Source: Prevotella sp. UBA2754 (lineage in GTDB: Bacteria > Bacteroidota > Bacteroidia > Bacteroidales > Bacteroidaceae). From it: a stretch of 64,000 nucleotides of DNA. Below, piece by piece: positions 26,457-35,173 of this stretch. The notes beneath the pieces were generated by a model. That model was given only the letters and a program-made list of their open reading frames with translations, ran no database searches and was not told the DNA's origin. The stretch is taken from assembly GCA_002353295.1 (NCBI GenBank), contig DEJG01000022.1, forward strand, positions 147,727 to 211,726, written 5' to 3'. Made by a program: the position numbers and the translations under genes. Every line of letters begins with the position of its first letter. The stretch's first letter is position 1.

Positions 26457-26504
26457 TGTGCAAAGTTTTTTTATAATTATACTTTTTCTTTGCAAAGAAT
26501 TTTG

Positions 26505-26512
26505 TAACTTTG
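26505..26512 (+). promoter_or_regulatory. -7 element of the nuo operon promoter
   Basis: TAACTTTG, 30 nt upstream of nuoA. A TTTG lies 12 nt upstream (26489-26492), shorter than the usual 19-21 nt spacing, so the -33 is uncertain. Confidence 0.6.
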
Positions 26513-26542
26513 CACTCAAATTGAATTCAATATAATTATTTT

Positions 26543-26893
26543 ATGAACTTTACTTTGTTAATTACCGTCATTTTGACGGCTGTTACTTTGGTGGCAGGCG
26601 CTTATGTTGTGGCCAAGTTGATTGGTCCACGATCCTACAACAAGGTAAAAGGCGAACCTTATGAGTGTGGTATCCCAACCAAAGGCTCATCGTGGTTGCC
26701 ATTTACGGTAGGATTCTATCTGTTTGCTATCTTGTTCCTCATGTTTGATGTGGAAACAGTTTTCCTCTATCCATGGGCTGTCGTCGTGAAGGAACTGGGT
26801 GCGGCTGCATTGCTGACCATTGGCTTCTTCTTGGTAGTATTAGTTTTCGGGCTGGCTTATGCCTGGAGGAAAGGAGACTTGGAATGGAAGTAA
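26543..26893 (+). CDS. nuoA: NADH-quinone oxidoreductase subunit A
   Basis: A 116-residue membrane subunit of respiratory complex I with three helices. The conserved loop KVKGEPYECGIPTKGSSWLPFTVGFYLFAILFLMFDVETVFLYPWA, including the ECG Cys and the FDVE acidic patch near the quinone site, is present. First gene of the nuo operon; its 3' end overlaps nuoB by 10 bp. Confidence 0.97.
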   Translation: MNFTLLITVILTAVTLVAGAYVVAKLIGPRSYNKVKGEPYECGIPTKGSSWLPFTVGFYLFAILFLMFDVETVFLYPWAVVVKELGAAALLTIGFFLVVLVFGLAYAWRKGDLEWK

Positions 26894-27597
26894 GAAAACC
26901 CCACATTAAGAGTATTCCTTACGATGAGTGGAACGACAATGAGTCGTTAGAGAAAATCATGGATGAACTCCATGAAGGTGGAGTCAATGTCATTACTGGC
27001 TCACTTGATCAGTTGATTAACTGGGGACGTGCCAATTCCCTGTGGTCATTAACTTTTGCCACTTCATGTTGTGGTATTGAGTTCATGGCTTGTGGATGTT
27101 CGCGTTACGACTTCGCACGCTTTGGTTTTGAGGTCACTCGTAACTCACCCCGTCAGGCAGACCTGATTATGTGTGCAGGTACGATTACCCACAAGATGGC
27201 TCCTGCTCTAAAACGTTTGTATGATGAAATGGCTGAACCTAAGTATGTGATTGCCGTTGGTGGTTGTGCTATCAGTGGTGGTCCTTTTAAGTCAAGCTAT
27301 CATGTGGTTAAAGGTATTGAAGAAATTGTCCCGGTGGATGTTTTCATCCCTGGTTGTCCTCCTCGCCCAGAAGCTATCATGTATGGCATGATGCAACTTC
27401 AACGTAAGGTGAAAGTTGAAAAATTTTTCGGAGGTGCAAACCATAAGCAGACGACTGCAGAGAAAGAATTGGGTGTTTCTAATGAGGAGTTACTCGCTCG
27501 CAAAATTGGTGATCATCGTCGTGAAGCAATTGTTGTTACTGATGTACCTCAGGAATTTATGGACGAATTGAAAAAAGGAAAGGAGGGTGAGGTATGA
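26884..27597 (+). CDS. nuoB: NADH-quinone oxidoreductase subunit B
   Basis: A 237-residue subunit that carries the N2 [4Fe-4S] cluster next to the quinone. Tandem Cys in TSCCGIEFMACGCSR, then VMCAGTIT-type (IMCAGTITHKMAP) and GGCAISGGPF and VFIPGCPPRPEA supply the cluster ligands. The C-terminus is about 50 residues longer than in E. coli. ATG 26884 (MEVRKPH) is taken as the start because the reading frame upstream of it only shadows nuoA. Confidence 0.97.
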   Translation: MEVRKPHIKSIPYDEWNDNESLEKIMDELHEGGVNVITGSLDQLINWGRANSLWSLTFATSCCGIEFMACGCSRYDFARFGFEVTRNSPRQADLIMCAGTITHKMAPALKRLYDEMAEPKYVIAVGGCAISGGPFKSSYHVVKGIEEIVPVDVFIPGCPPRPEAIMYGMMQLQRKVKVEKFFGGANHKQTTAEKELGVSNEELLARKIGDHRREAIVVTDVPQEFMDELKKGKEGEV

Positions 27598-29207
27598 AAC
27601 TTGATTTCCTGACTTTTGATTTTGATAAGTTTGTACAGGAGATGCAAAACCTGAAAGAGCAGAAAGGTTTTGATTATCTTGTAACAATCGTTGGTGAGGA
27701 TTTTGGTCCTGAAGAGGGTTTGGGTTGTATCTATATACTTGAAAACTCTGAAACACATGAGCGTTGTTCGGTTAAGATATTAGCTCGTACGCAGATGTGT
27801 GGTGATGGTATTGCTTCAAATGGAGTGGGTGAGACTGACGGGCAGATGGTTCCATATATCCCTACGGTGATACATATTTGGCATGTAGCCAATCTGTTAG
27901 AGCGTGAAGTTTATGATTTCTTTGGAATCGTTTTCCTGGGACATCCAGATATGCGTCGTCTTTTCTTGCGTAACGACTTTAAGGGATATCCTTTCCGTAA
28001 AGATTGGAAGTTTGACGACAGTTATACCTTGAAAGATGATATAGAACCAGATTTCGGGTTGGAATATTATATTGATCGTGATGGTTTTTTACAGTCTAAA
28101 CACAACAAACTGTTCACATCTGATGATTACGTCATCAATATAGGTCCACAGCACCCATCGACTCATGGCGTGCTGCGTTTGCAAACTGTTTTAGATGGTG
28201 AGATCGTTAAACGTGTATATCCGCATCTGGGATATATCCATCGCGGTATAGAGAAGATGTGTGAGACGATGACTTATCCTCAAACATTGGCACTGACCGA
28301 TCGTCTGAACTATCTTTCTGCAATGATGCATCGTCATGCATTGGTAGGTGTTATAGAAGAGGGACTGGGTGTAGAACTCACGGACCGCATTAAGTATATC
28401 CGTACTATCATGGATGAGTTGCAGCGTATTGACTCCCACTTGCTTTATGTAGGATGTTGTGCTCAGGATATGGGTGCTCTTACAGCCTTCTTGTATTCAA
28501 TGCGTGATCGCGAACATGTGCTCAACTGTATGGAGGAGACTACAGGTGGACGTTTGATACAGAACTATTATAGAATAGGTGGTCTGCAGGATGACATCGA
28601 TCCAAACTTCGTGAAGAATGTAAAGGATTTGGTGAAATATTTGAAGCCAATCATTCAGGAGTATGTGGATGTGTTTGGTGATAATATCATCACCCACAAC
28701 CGTTTCGAGAAAGTTGGACCGATGGGCAAGGAAGATTGTATCTCTTATGCCGTTACAGGTCCCGCTGGACGTGCTGCTGGATGGAAGAATGATGTACGTA
28801 AGAATCATCCTTATGTGATGTACGACAAGGTGGAATGGGAACAGATTATCATGAATGGTTGTGATACGATGGATCGTTACACTTGTCATATCAATGAAAT
28901 GTATCAGAGTTTACATATTATCGAACAACTCATCGACAATATTCCAGAAGGTGACTTCTATGTGAAGCAGAAGCCGATCATAAAAGTGCCAGAAGGACAG
29001 TGGTATTTCTCTGTTGAGGGAGCCAGTGGAGAGTTCGGTGTTTATCTTGATTCTCGTGGTGACAAGAGCCCATACCGTTTGAAGATGCGTCCTATGGGAC
29101 TCTCTTTGACTGGAGCCCTTGACCCCATGTTGCGAGGTCAGAAGATCGCCGACTTGGTGGCTACAGGTGCAGCTATTGATTTTGTTATTCCTGATATTGA
29201 CCGATAA
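27594..29207 (+). CDS. nuoCD: Fused NADH-quinone oxidoreductase subunits C and D
   Basis: A 537-residue fusion: NuoC-like part (about 1-150; VPYIPTVIHIWHVANLLEREVYDFFGI, GHPDMRRLFLRNDFKGYPFRKD) followed by NuoD (about 165-537; NIGPQHPSTHGVLR, HLGYIHRGIEKMCE, DRLNYLSAMMHR, DMGALTAFLY, GGLQDDI, C-terminal VIPDIDR). The subunits form the quinone pocket of the peripheral arm. ATG overlaps the nuoB stop by 4 bp. C-D fusion is known in several lineages including E. coli. Confidence 0.97.
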   Translation: MKLDFLTFDFDKFVQEMQNLKEQKGFDYLVTIVGEDFGPEEGLGCIYILENSETHERCSVKILARTQMCGDGIASNGVGETDGQMVPYIPTVIHIWHVANLLEREVYDFFGIVFLGHPDMRRLFLRNDFKGYPFRKDWKFDDSYTLKDDIEPDFGLEYYIDRDGFLQSKHNKLFTSDDYVINIGPQHPSTHGVLRLQTVLDGEIVKRVYPHLGYIHRGIEKMCETMTYPQTLALTDRLNYLSAMMHRHALVGVIEEGLGVELTDRIKYIRTIMDELQRIDSHLLYVGCCAQDMGALTAFLYSMRDREHVLNCMEETTGGRLIQNYYRIGGLQDDIDPNFVKNVKDLVKYLKPIIQEYVDVFGDNIITHNRFEKVGPMGKEDCISYAVTGPAGRAAGWKNDVRKNHPYVMYDKVEWEQIIMNGCDTMDRYTCHINEMYQSLHIIEQLIDNIPEGDFYVKQKPIIKVPEGQWYFSVEGASGEFGVYLDSRGDKSPYRLKMRPMGLSLTGALDPMLRGQKIADLVATGAAIDFVIPDIDR

Positions 29208-29221
29208 AAGCGTTTTGGATT

Positions 29222-30310
29222 ATGTTTGATTTTAGTATAGTTACACAATGGTTCGACGCATTTCTCCGTCAGACACTGGGTTTGGGAGATTTTTGGTCGA
29301 TATTGATAGAGTGCGTTTTGGTGGGTGTGGCAATCCTAGTAGGATATGCCTTGCTAGCTATCGTACTGATATTTATGGAGCGTAAAGTCTGTGCCTACTT
29401 CCAATGCCGTTTAGGCCCGATGCGTGTAGGTCCATGGGGCTTGCTACAGGTATTTGCTGACGTGTTTAAGATGCTCATTAAAGAGATTTTCTTTGTTGAT
29501 CGTGCTGACAAGTTCCTTTATGCTGTTGCTCCACTTCTGGTAATTATCGGTTCTGTGGGTGCCTTCTCGTTCCTGCCATGGAATAAGGGTGCTACGATAC
29601 TTGATTTTAATGTAGGTATTTTCTTGCTTACTGCAGTTTCCTCCATAGGCATTTTGGGAATTTTCCTTGCCGGTTGGGGCTCTAATAACAAGTATTCTGT
29701 GGTTTCTGCCATGCGAAGCGCAGTACAGATGATTTCGTATGAGATATCATTGTGCTTATGCCTCATTACAGCAGTTATTCTTACTGGTACCATGCAAATG
29801 TCCGGTATTGTAGAGGCTCAGACGGGTCCTTTCAAGTGGTTAATCTGTCAGGGACATATACCTGCTCTTTTAGCATTCTTCACTTTCCTCATTGCTGGTA
29901 ATGCTGAGGCAAACCGTGGTCCTTTCGATATGGCAGAAGCAGAGAGCGAGTTAACTGCAGGTCACCATACGGAGTATTCTGGTATGGGCTTTGGCTTCTT
30001 CTATTTGGCAGAGTTCCTTAACCTTTTTATTACTGCAGGCATTGCAGCCACGGTATTTTTGGGTGGTTGGGCTCCGTTGAATATTGGTATCGAAGCCTTT
30101 GATGCTGTGATGAACTACATCCCAGGTATCGTATGGTTCTTGGGTAAGGCATTCGCACTCGTTTGGATACTGATGTGGATTAAGTGGACATTCCCTCGCC
30201 TTCGTATTGACCAGATATTGTCATTGGAGTGGAAGTATCTGATGCCCCTGTCGCTTTTCAATCTTATATTGATGACGGTGGTAGTGGCCTTGGGCTTATA
30301 TATTAAATAA
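29222..30310 (+). CDS. nuoH: NADH-quinone oxidoreductase subunit H
   Basis: A 362-residue membrane subunit with about eight helices that joins the two arms and lines the quinone chamber. Diagnostic: ERKVCAYFQCRLGPMRVGPWGLLQVFADVFKMLIKE, NAEANRGPFDMAEAESELTAGHHTEYSGMGFGFFYLAEF, and RLRIDQILSLEWKYLMPLSL. Lies 14 bp after nuoCD. Confidence 0.97.
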   Translation: MFDFSIVTQWFDAFLRQTLGLGDFWSILIECVLVGVAILVGYALLAIVLIFMERKVCAYFQCRLGPMRVGPWGLLQVFADVFKMLIKEIFFVDRADKFLYAVAPLLVIIGSVGAFSFLPWNKGATILDFNVGIFLLTAVSSIGILGIFLAGWGSNNKYSVVSAMRSAVQMISYEISLCLCLITAVILTGTMQMSGIVEAQTGPFKWLICQGHIPALLAFFTFLIAGNAEANRGPFDMAEAESELTAGHHTEYSGMGFGFFYLAEFLNLFITAGIAATVFLGGWAPLNIGIEAFDAVMNYIPGIVWFLGKAFALVWILMWIKWTFPRLRIDQILSLEWKYLMPLSLFNLILMTVVVALGLYIK

Positions 30311-30319
30311 GGTATAGCA

Positions 30320-30865
30320 ATGGAAGAAAATAAAGGATATTTTGAAGAAATCGGACATGCCCTGAAGACACTTGCTACTGGTATGGGAGTGACTTGGAAG
30401 GAATATTTCAAGGACTTCTTTACCAACAAGTCTACAGAGCAGTATCCCGAAAACCGCAAGACTACACTGCATGTGGCTAAGCGCCATCGCGGTCGCTTGG
30501 TATTTAAACGCAACGAGGATGGTAGCTATAAATGCACTGCGTGTACCTTGTGTGAGAAGTCGTGTCCTAATGGAACCATCAAGATTGTTTCCCACATGCA
30601 GGAAGATCCTGAGACGGGAAAGAAGAAGAAGGTACTTGACGACTATCTATATGATTTAGGCGATTGTATGTTCTGTCAGTTGTGTACTAACGCATGTAAT
30701 TTCGATGCCATCGAGTTTACCAATGACTTCGAGAATGCTGTGTTCGACCGTTCGAAGTTAGTACTTCACCTCGACAAGGAAATTTATAAAGGCGGTTCAT
30801 TGCCCAATCTGATCGATGGTGGTGCCGACTTTGAGATAGGTAAGTTTAATACTAAAACGAAGTAA
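30320..30865 (+). CDS. nuoI: NADH-quinone oxidoreductase subunit I (ferredoxin-like)
   Basis: A 181-residue iron-sulfur subunit with two [4Fe-4S] motifs, CTACTLCEKSCP and CMFCQLCTNACN, which pass electrons toward NuoB. With NuoEFG absent from this operon, NuoI may be the point where an alternative electron donor docks (inference). Confidence 0.96.
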   Translation: MEENKGYFEEIGHALKTLATGMGVTWKEYFKDFFTNKSTEQYPENRKTTLHVAKRHRGRLVFKRNEDGSYKCTACTLCEKSCPNGTIKIVSHMQEDPETGKKKKVLDDYLYDLGDCMFCQLCTNACNFDAIEFTNDFENAVFDRSKLVLHLDKEIYKGGSLPNLIDGGADFEIGKFNTKTK

Positions 30866-30870
30866 GGACT

Positions 30871-31392
30871 ATGGGTAATTTAATCATGTTTGGCATTCTT
30901 GCCGCCGTCATCATCTGCTCAGCAGTGATGTGCGTGTTTACAACACGAATAATGCGCTCTGCAACTTTCATGTTGTTTGTGCTATTAGGTGTGGCAGGTC
31001 TTTACTTCCTGCTGGATTATACGTATTTGGGAGCTGCTCAGATTGCCATTTATGCTGGAGGTGTCACGATGATTTTCGTATTTGCCATCCAGTTGGTTAG
31101 CAAGCGCTCTCTACAAGGAACGATTGAACGTATCAAACTTAGTCGTGCCGTATGGGCTGGCTTGCTAAGTGTGATAGGCTTCGCTGTTGTAGTCTTGGTG
31201 CTACTGAAGAATCAGTTTATGTATGTAGCCATGACGATGCCCGATAAGGAATTGCCTATCGAAGGTATAGGTAAGGCATTGGTAGGTGCTGGTAAGTATC
31301 AGTATATCTTGCCTTTCGAATTTATCTCGGTATTCCTTTTGGCATGTATTATTGGTGGTTTGGTTATCGCAAGAAAGGAGGAGCAAGAATAA
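30871..31392 (+). CDS. nuoJ: NADH-quinone oxidoreductase subunit J
   Basis: A 173-residue, five-helix membrane subunit: RIMRSATFMLFVLLGVAGLYFLLDYTYLGAAQIAIYAGGVTMIFVFAIQLV is the conserved NuoJ core including the bulge-forming glycines. Its stop TAA shares one base with the nuoK ATG. Confidence 0.96.
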   Translation: MGNLIMFGILAAVIICSAVMCVFTTRIMRSATFMLFVLLGVAGLYFLLDYTYLGAAQIAIYAGGVTMIFVFAIQLVSKRSLQGTIERIKLSRAVWAGLLSVIGFAVVVLVLLKNQFMYVAMTMPDKELPIEGIGKALVGAGKYQYILPFEFISVFLLACIIGGLVIARKEEQE

Positions 31393-31700
31393 TGGTACCT
31401 GTAGAATATTATTTTGTGCTGAGTGCACTACTGTTCTTCATCGGCGTGTTCGGTTTTATCACCCGTCGCAATTTGATTGCCATGCTCATCTCAGTTGAGT
31501 TGGTCCTCAATGCCGTTGATATTAATTTTGCCGCTTTCAACCGTCTGCTCTATCCTGGTTCCATGGAAGGTATGTTTATGACCCTCTTTGCTATCGGAGT
31601 GTGTGCAGCCGAGTGTGCTGTGGCTATTGCAATTATCATCAATGTCTATCGCAACTTCAAGAGCGATACCGTTGACAGTATTAAGAATATGAAATGGTAA
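31392..31700 (+). CDS. nuoK: NADH-quinone oxidoreductase subunit K
   Basis: A 102-residue, three-helix antiporter-like subunit. Two membrane glutamates essential for proton transfer are visible in AMLISVELVLNAVDINF and GVCAAECAVAIAI. The start is ATG 31392 within the TAATG junction with nuoJ; the upstream in-frame ATG at 31344 lies inside nuoJ and gives a charged N-terminus unlike the family. Confidence 0.96.
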   Translation: MVPVEYYFVLSALLFFIGVFGFITRRNLIAMLISVELVLNAVDINFAAFNRLLYPGSMEGMFMTLFAIGVCAAECAVAIAIIINVYRNFKSDTVDSIKNMKW

Positions 31701-31706
31701 ATAATC

Positions 31707-33668
31707 ATGGAAACAGTTTATAGTTATTCCTTTCTAATCCTTCTGCTGCCAGCACTTTCGTTTATTGTTCTTGCGTTGGCGGGTATGAAGATGTCGCATA
31801 AGACTGCTGGTCTTATCGGTACAACATCTCTTGGGCTGGTTACCGTATTGTCATACTGGACGGCATTCACCTATTTCACGGCGCCCCGTCTGGCTGATGG
31901 CACATTAGCCACCATCGTTCCTTATAATTTCACCTGGTTGCCATTGGGTAATCTTCACTTCGATATGGGTATCTTGTTGGATCCTATTTCGGTGATGATG
32001 CTCATTGTCATCTCTACGGTGTCATTGATGGTACATATTTACTCCTTCGGCTATATGCATGGTGAGAAGGGATTCCAGCGTTACTACGCTTTCCTTTCGC
32101 TCTTCACCATGTCAATGCTGGGACTGGTTGTTGCCACCAATATTTTCCAGATGTACACTTTCTGGGAGTTGGTAGGCGTTAGTTCCTATTTGCTGATAGG
32201 ATTCTATTATCCGTTGAAGCCTGCGATTGCTGCTTCTAAGAAAGCATTTATCGTAACGCGCTTTGCTGATATGTTCTTCCTGATTGGTATTCTGCTCTTT
32301 GGCTATTACACTGACTCGTTCAGCTTCTCCTTTGCAGGAGATATCCAAATGGGCGTAGGAACCACACCGTTTATTGAAGGCAATGCCGCAAAGGCTATGG
32401 CAGCAGGAGCCTTTATCCTACCTACCGCTCTGGTTCTGATGTTTATCGGTGGTGCTGGTAAGAGTGCTATGTTCCCATTGCACATCTGGCTTCCCGATGC
32501 CATGGAAGGTCCTACTCCTGTCAGTGCGTTGATTCATGCTGCAACCATGGTTGTCGCCGGTGTATTTCAGATAGCCCGTATGTTCCCCTTGTGGATTGAG
32601 TATGCACAGCCCCAGTTGAGCATTGTCGTTTGGGTAGGCGTATTTACCGCCTTCTATGCAGCAGCAGTGGCTTGTGCCCAAAGCGATATCAAGCGTGTAC
32701 TGGCGTTCTCAACGATCTCTCAGATAGCCTTCATGATGGTAGCTCTGGGTGTTAGTCTGCCTGGCGAACATGCCGTTCTCGACAATCATGCTCAGTTAGG
32801 ATTCATGGCAGGTATGTTCCACCTCTTCACCCACGCTATGTTCAAGGCTTGCCTGTTCCTAGGTGCCGGTTGTATCATTCATGCCGTTCACTCTAACGAG
32901 ATGTCGATGATGGGTGGTTTGCGCAAGTACATGCCTATTACCCATATCACGTTTCTTATCTCGTGTCTGGCCATTGCCGGTATACCTCCATTCTCAGGAT
33001 TCTTCTCGAAGGATGAGATACTGACGGCTTGTATGCATTACAGTCCTATCTGCGGATGGATTATGACAGGTGTTGCAGCTATGACAGCATTTTATATGTT
33101 CCGCCTTTACTATGGAATCTTCTGGGGTACGGAGAACAAGGAAGCGCATGAGCATCATACACCGCATGAAGCTCCTTGGACTATGACCTTCCCGCTGATA
33201 TTCCTCTCAGCAGTGACCTGCCTGTGTGGCTTCCTGCCATTCGGACATCTGGTATCTGCCAGTGGTCAGGCTTACGATATCCATCTTGACTGGAGTGTAG
33301 CAGCTACCTCTATTGTGATTGCTGTTGCATCTATCTGTCTTGCCACCTACATCTACAAAGGAGAGAGTCAGCCCATTGCCGACCGTCTCTATAAGACGTT
33401 CCCCAAGTTGCATCGTGCAGCTTATAAGCGTTTTTATCAGGATGAAATCTGGCAGTATGTCACTCACCGCATCATCTTCCGTTGCGTCTCTAAGCCCATT
33501 GCATGGTTTGACCGCCACGTTGTTGACGGCACCTTCAATTTCTTGGCATGGGGAGCTAACGAAGCCGGCGAGTCTATTCGTCCCTGGCAGAGTGGTGATG
33601 TGCGTCAGTATGCCGTATGGTTCTTGACTGGCACAGTGGCTTTAACATTAATCCTTTTAAGCATCTAA
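31707..33668 (+). CDS. nuoL: NADH-quinone oxidoreductase subunit L
   Basis: A 653-residue proton-pumping, Mrp-antiporter-like subunit. Signatures: FTFWELVGVSSYLLIGFYY, LPDAMEGPTPVSALIHAATMVVAGVFQIAR, DIKRVLAFSTISQIAFM, FSKDEIL, and the long amphipathic C-terminal lateral helix followed by a final membrane anchor. Start ATG 31707 lies 6 bp after nuoK. Confidence 0.96.
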   Translation: METVYSYSFLILLLPALSFIVLALAGMKMSHKTAGLIGTTSLGLVTVLSYWTAFTYFTAPRLADGTLATIVPYNFTWLPLGNLHFDMGILLDPISVMMLIVISTVSLMVHIYSFGYMHGEKGFQRYYAFLSLFTMSMLGLVVATNIFQMYTFWELVGVSSYLLIGFYYPLKPAIAASKKAFIVTRFADMFFLIGILLFGYYTDSFSFSFAGDIQMGVGTTPFIEGNAAKAMAAGAFILPTALVLMFIGGAGKSAMFPLHIWLPDAMEGPTPVSALIHAATMVVAGVFQIARMFPLWIEYAQPQLSIVVWVGVFTAFYAAAVACAQSDIKRVLAFSTISQIAFMMVALGVSLPGEHAVLDNHAQLGFMAGMFHLFTHAMFKACLFLGAGCIIHAVHSNEMSMMGGLRKYMPITHITFLISCLAIAGIPPFSGFFSKDEILTACMHYSPICGWIMTGVAAMTAFYMFRLYYGIFWGTENKEAHEHHTPHEAPWTMTFPLIFLSAVTCLCGFLPFGHLVSASGQAYDIHLDWSVAATSIVIAVASICLATYIYKGESQPIADRLYKTFPKLHRAAYKRFYQDEIWQYVTHRIIFRCVSKPIAWFDRHVVDGTFNFLAWGANEAGESIRPWQSGDVRQYAVWFLTGTVALTLILLSI

Positions 33669-33674
33669 ACGATT

Positions 33675-35156
33675 ATGAATATATTAAGTTTATTTGTAAT
33701 TATCCCAGCACTGATGTTGCTTTGTCTTTGGTTGGCAAAGAATCTTAATCAGGTGCGTGGTGTAATGGTGGTTGGTGCCAGCTGTCTGCTTGCTCTTTCC
33801 ATTTGGCTGACGATTTATTTCATTCAGCAGCGCAGTGCCGGTAATACCGATGTGATGCTGTTGGCAGCATCCACTCCGTGGTTCAAACCACTCAATATTG
33901 CCTATTCTGTAGGTGTTGACGGTATCTCCGTAGTCATGTTGCTTTTGTCGAGCATCATCGTGTTCACAGGTACATTTGCCTCCTGGCAGTTGAAGCCCAT
34001 GACGAAGGAGTATTTCCTTTGGTTTACTCTCCTCTCTACAGGTGTTTATGGCTTCTTTATCTGCACCGATATGTTCACCATGTTTATGTTCTACGAGGTG
34101 GCTCTGATACCTATGTATCTGTTGATTGGTGTGTGGGGTAGTGGCAATAAGGAATATGCCGCTATGAAACTGACCCTGATGCTGATGGGAGGTTCCGCCC
34201 TCTTGATTCTCGGTATTCTGGGTATCTACTATTATAGTGGTGCCACCACGATGAATGTCAACGAGATAGCAGCCATGCACAATATTCCTGTGGAGATACA
34301 GAAGGTGTTCTTCCCCTTCATCTTCATCGGATTCGGTGTTCTTGGCGCGCTCTTCCCCTTCCACACATGGTCGCCCGATGGTCATGCTTCAGCGCCTACT
34401 GCAGTATCTATGCTCCATGCCGGTGTTCTGATGAAGTTAGGAGGCTACGGCTGTTTCCGTGTAGCTATGTATCTTTTGCCCGATGCAGCCAATGAACTGG
34501 CTTGGATATTCCTGATTCTCACCACCATCTCTGTGGTTTATGGAGCCTTCTCTGCCTGTGTGCAGACCGACCTGAAGTACATCAATGCCTATAGCTCGGT
34601 ATCGCACTGCGGACTGGTGCTCTTCGCCCTGTTGATGATGACCAAGACATCCTGCACAGGTGCTATCCTGCAGATGCTGTCTCATGGTCTGATGACGGCA
34701 CTCTTCTTTGCCCTTATCGGTATGATCTACGGACGTACCCATACCCGCGATATCCGCTACTTGGACGGTCTGATGAAGATTATGCCTTTCCTGGCTGTGG
34801 GTTATGTCGTGGCAGGTTTGGCTAACCTCGGTCTGCCTGGTTTCTCTGGATTCATTGCTGAGATGACCATCTTTGTAGGATCATTCGAGAATCCCGACCA
34901 GTTCCATCGTGTCGCCACCATTATTGCTTGTACGTCCATCGTCGTGACCGCCGTCTATATTCTGCGTGTTGTCGGTAAGATTCTCTATGGCGAGGTGAAG
35001 AACAAACACTATCTCGAGTTGACCGATGCTACATGGGACGAGCGTGTTGCCGTTATCTGCCTCATTGCCTGTGTGGCAGGCCTCGGACTCTTCCCCTTGT
35101 GGGCAAGCAATGTCATCTCTGACGCAGTAGGTCCTATTCTCGCAAACATTATTTAA
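33675..35156 (+). CDS. nuoM: NADH-quinone oxidoreductase subunit M
   Basis: A 493-residue antiporter-like subunit. Conserved MFMFYEVALIPMYLLIGVWG (functional Glu), FHTWSPDGHASAPTAVSMLHAGVLMKLGGYG, DLKYINAYSSVSHCGLV and GLPGFSGFIAE identify NuoM. Starts 6 bp after nuoL. Confidence 0.96.
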   Translation: MNILSLFVIIPALMLLCLWLAKNLNQVRGVMVVGASCLLALSIWLTIYFIQQRSAGNTDVMLLAASTPWFKPLNIAYSVGVDGISVVMLLLSSIIVFTGTFASWQLKPMTKEYFLWFTLLSTGVYGFFICTDMFTMFMFYEVALIPMYLLIGVWGSGNKEYAAMKLTLMLMGGSALLILGILGIYYYSGATTMNVNEIAAMHNIPVEIQKVFFPFIFIGFGVLGALFPFHTWSPDGHASAPTAVSMLHAGVLMKLGGYGCFRVAMYLLPDAANELAWIFLILTTISVVYGAFSACVQTDLKYINAYSSVSHCGLVLFALLMMTKTSCTGAILQMLSHGLMTALFFALIGMIYGRTHTRDIRYLDGLMKIMPFLAVGYVVAGLANLGLPGFSGFIAEMTIFVGSFENPDQFHRVATIIACTSIVVTAVYILRVVGKILYGEVKNKHYLELTDATWDERVAVICLIACVAGLGLFPLWASNVISDAVGPILANII

Positions 35157-35173
35157 AGAAGGAGGTTTAGATT

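Noticed and set aside
26773..26883. Longer NuoB start inside nuoA
   Set aside because: The extra residues are an out-of-frame copy of nuoA codons; ATG 26884 fits the family.
33690..34385. 231-codon minus-strand open frame over nuoM
   Set aside because: Shadow of nuoM; His/Gln-rich translation typical of antisense membrane-protein codons.
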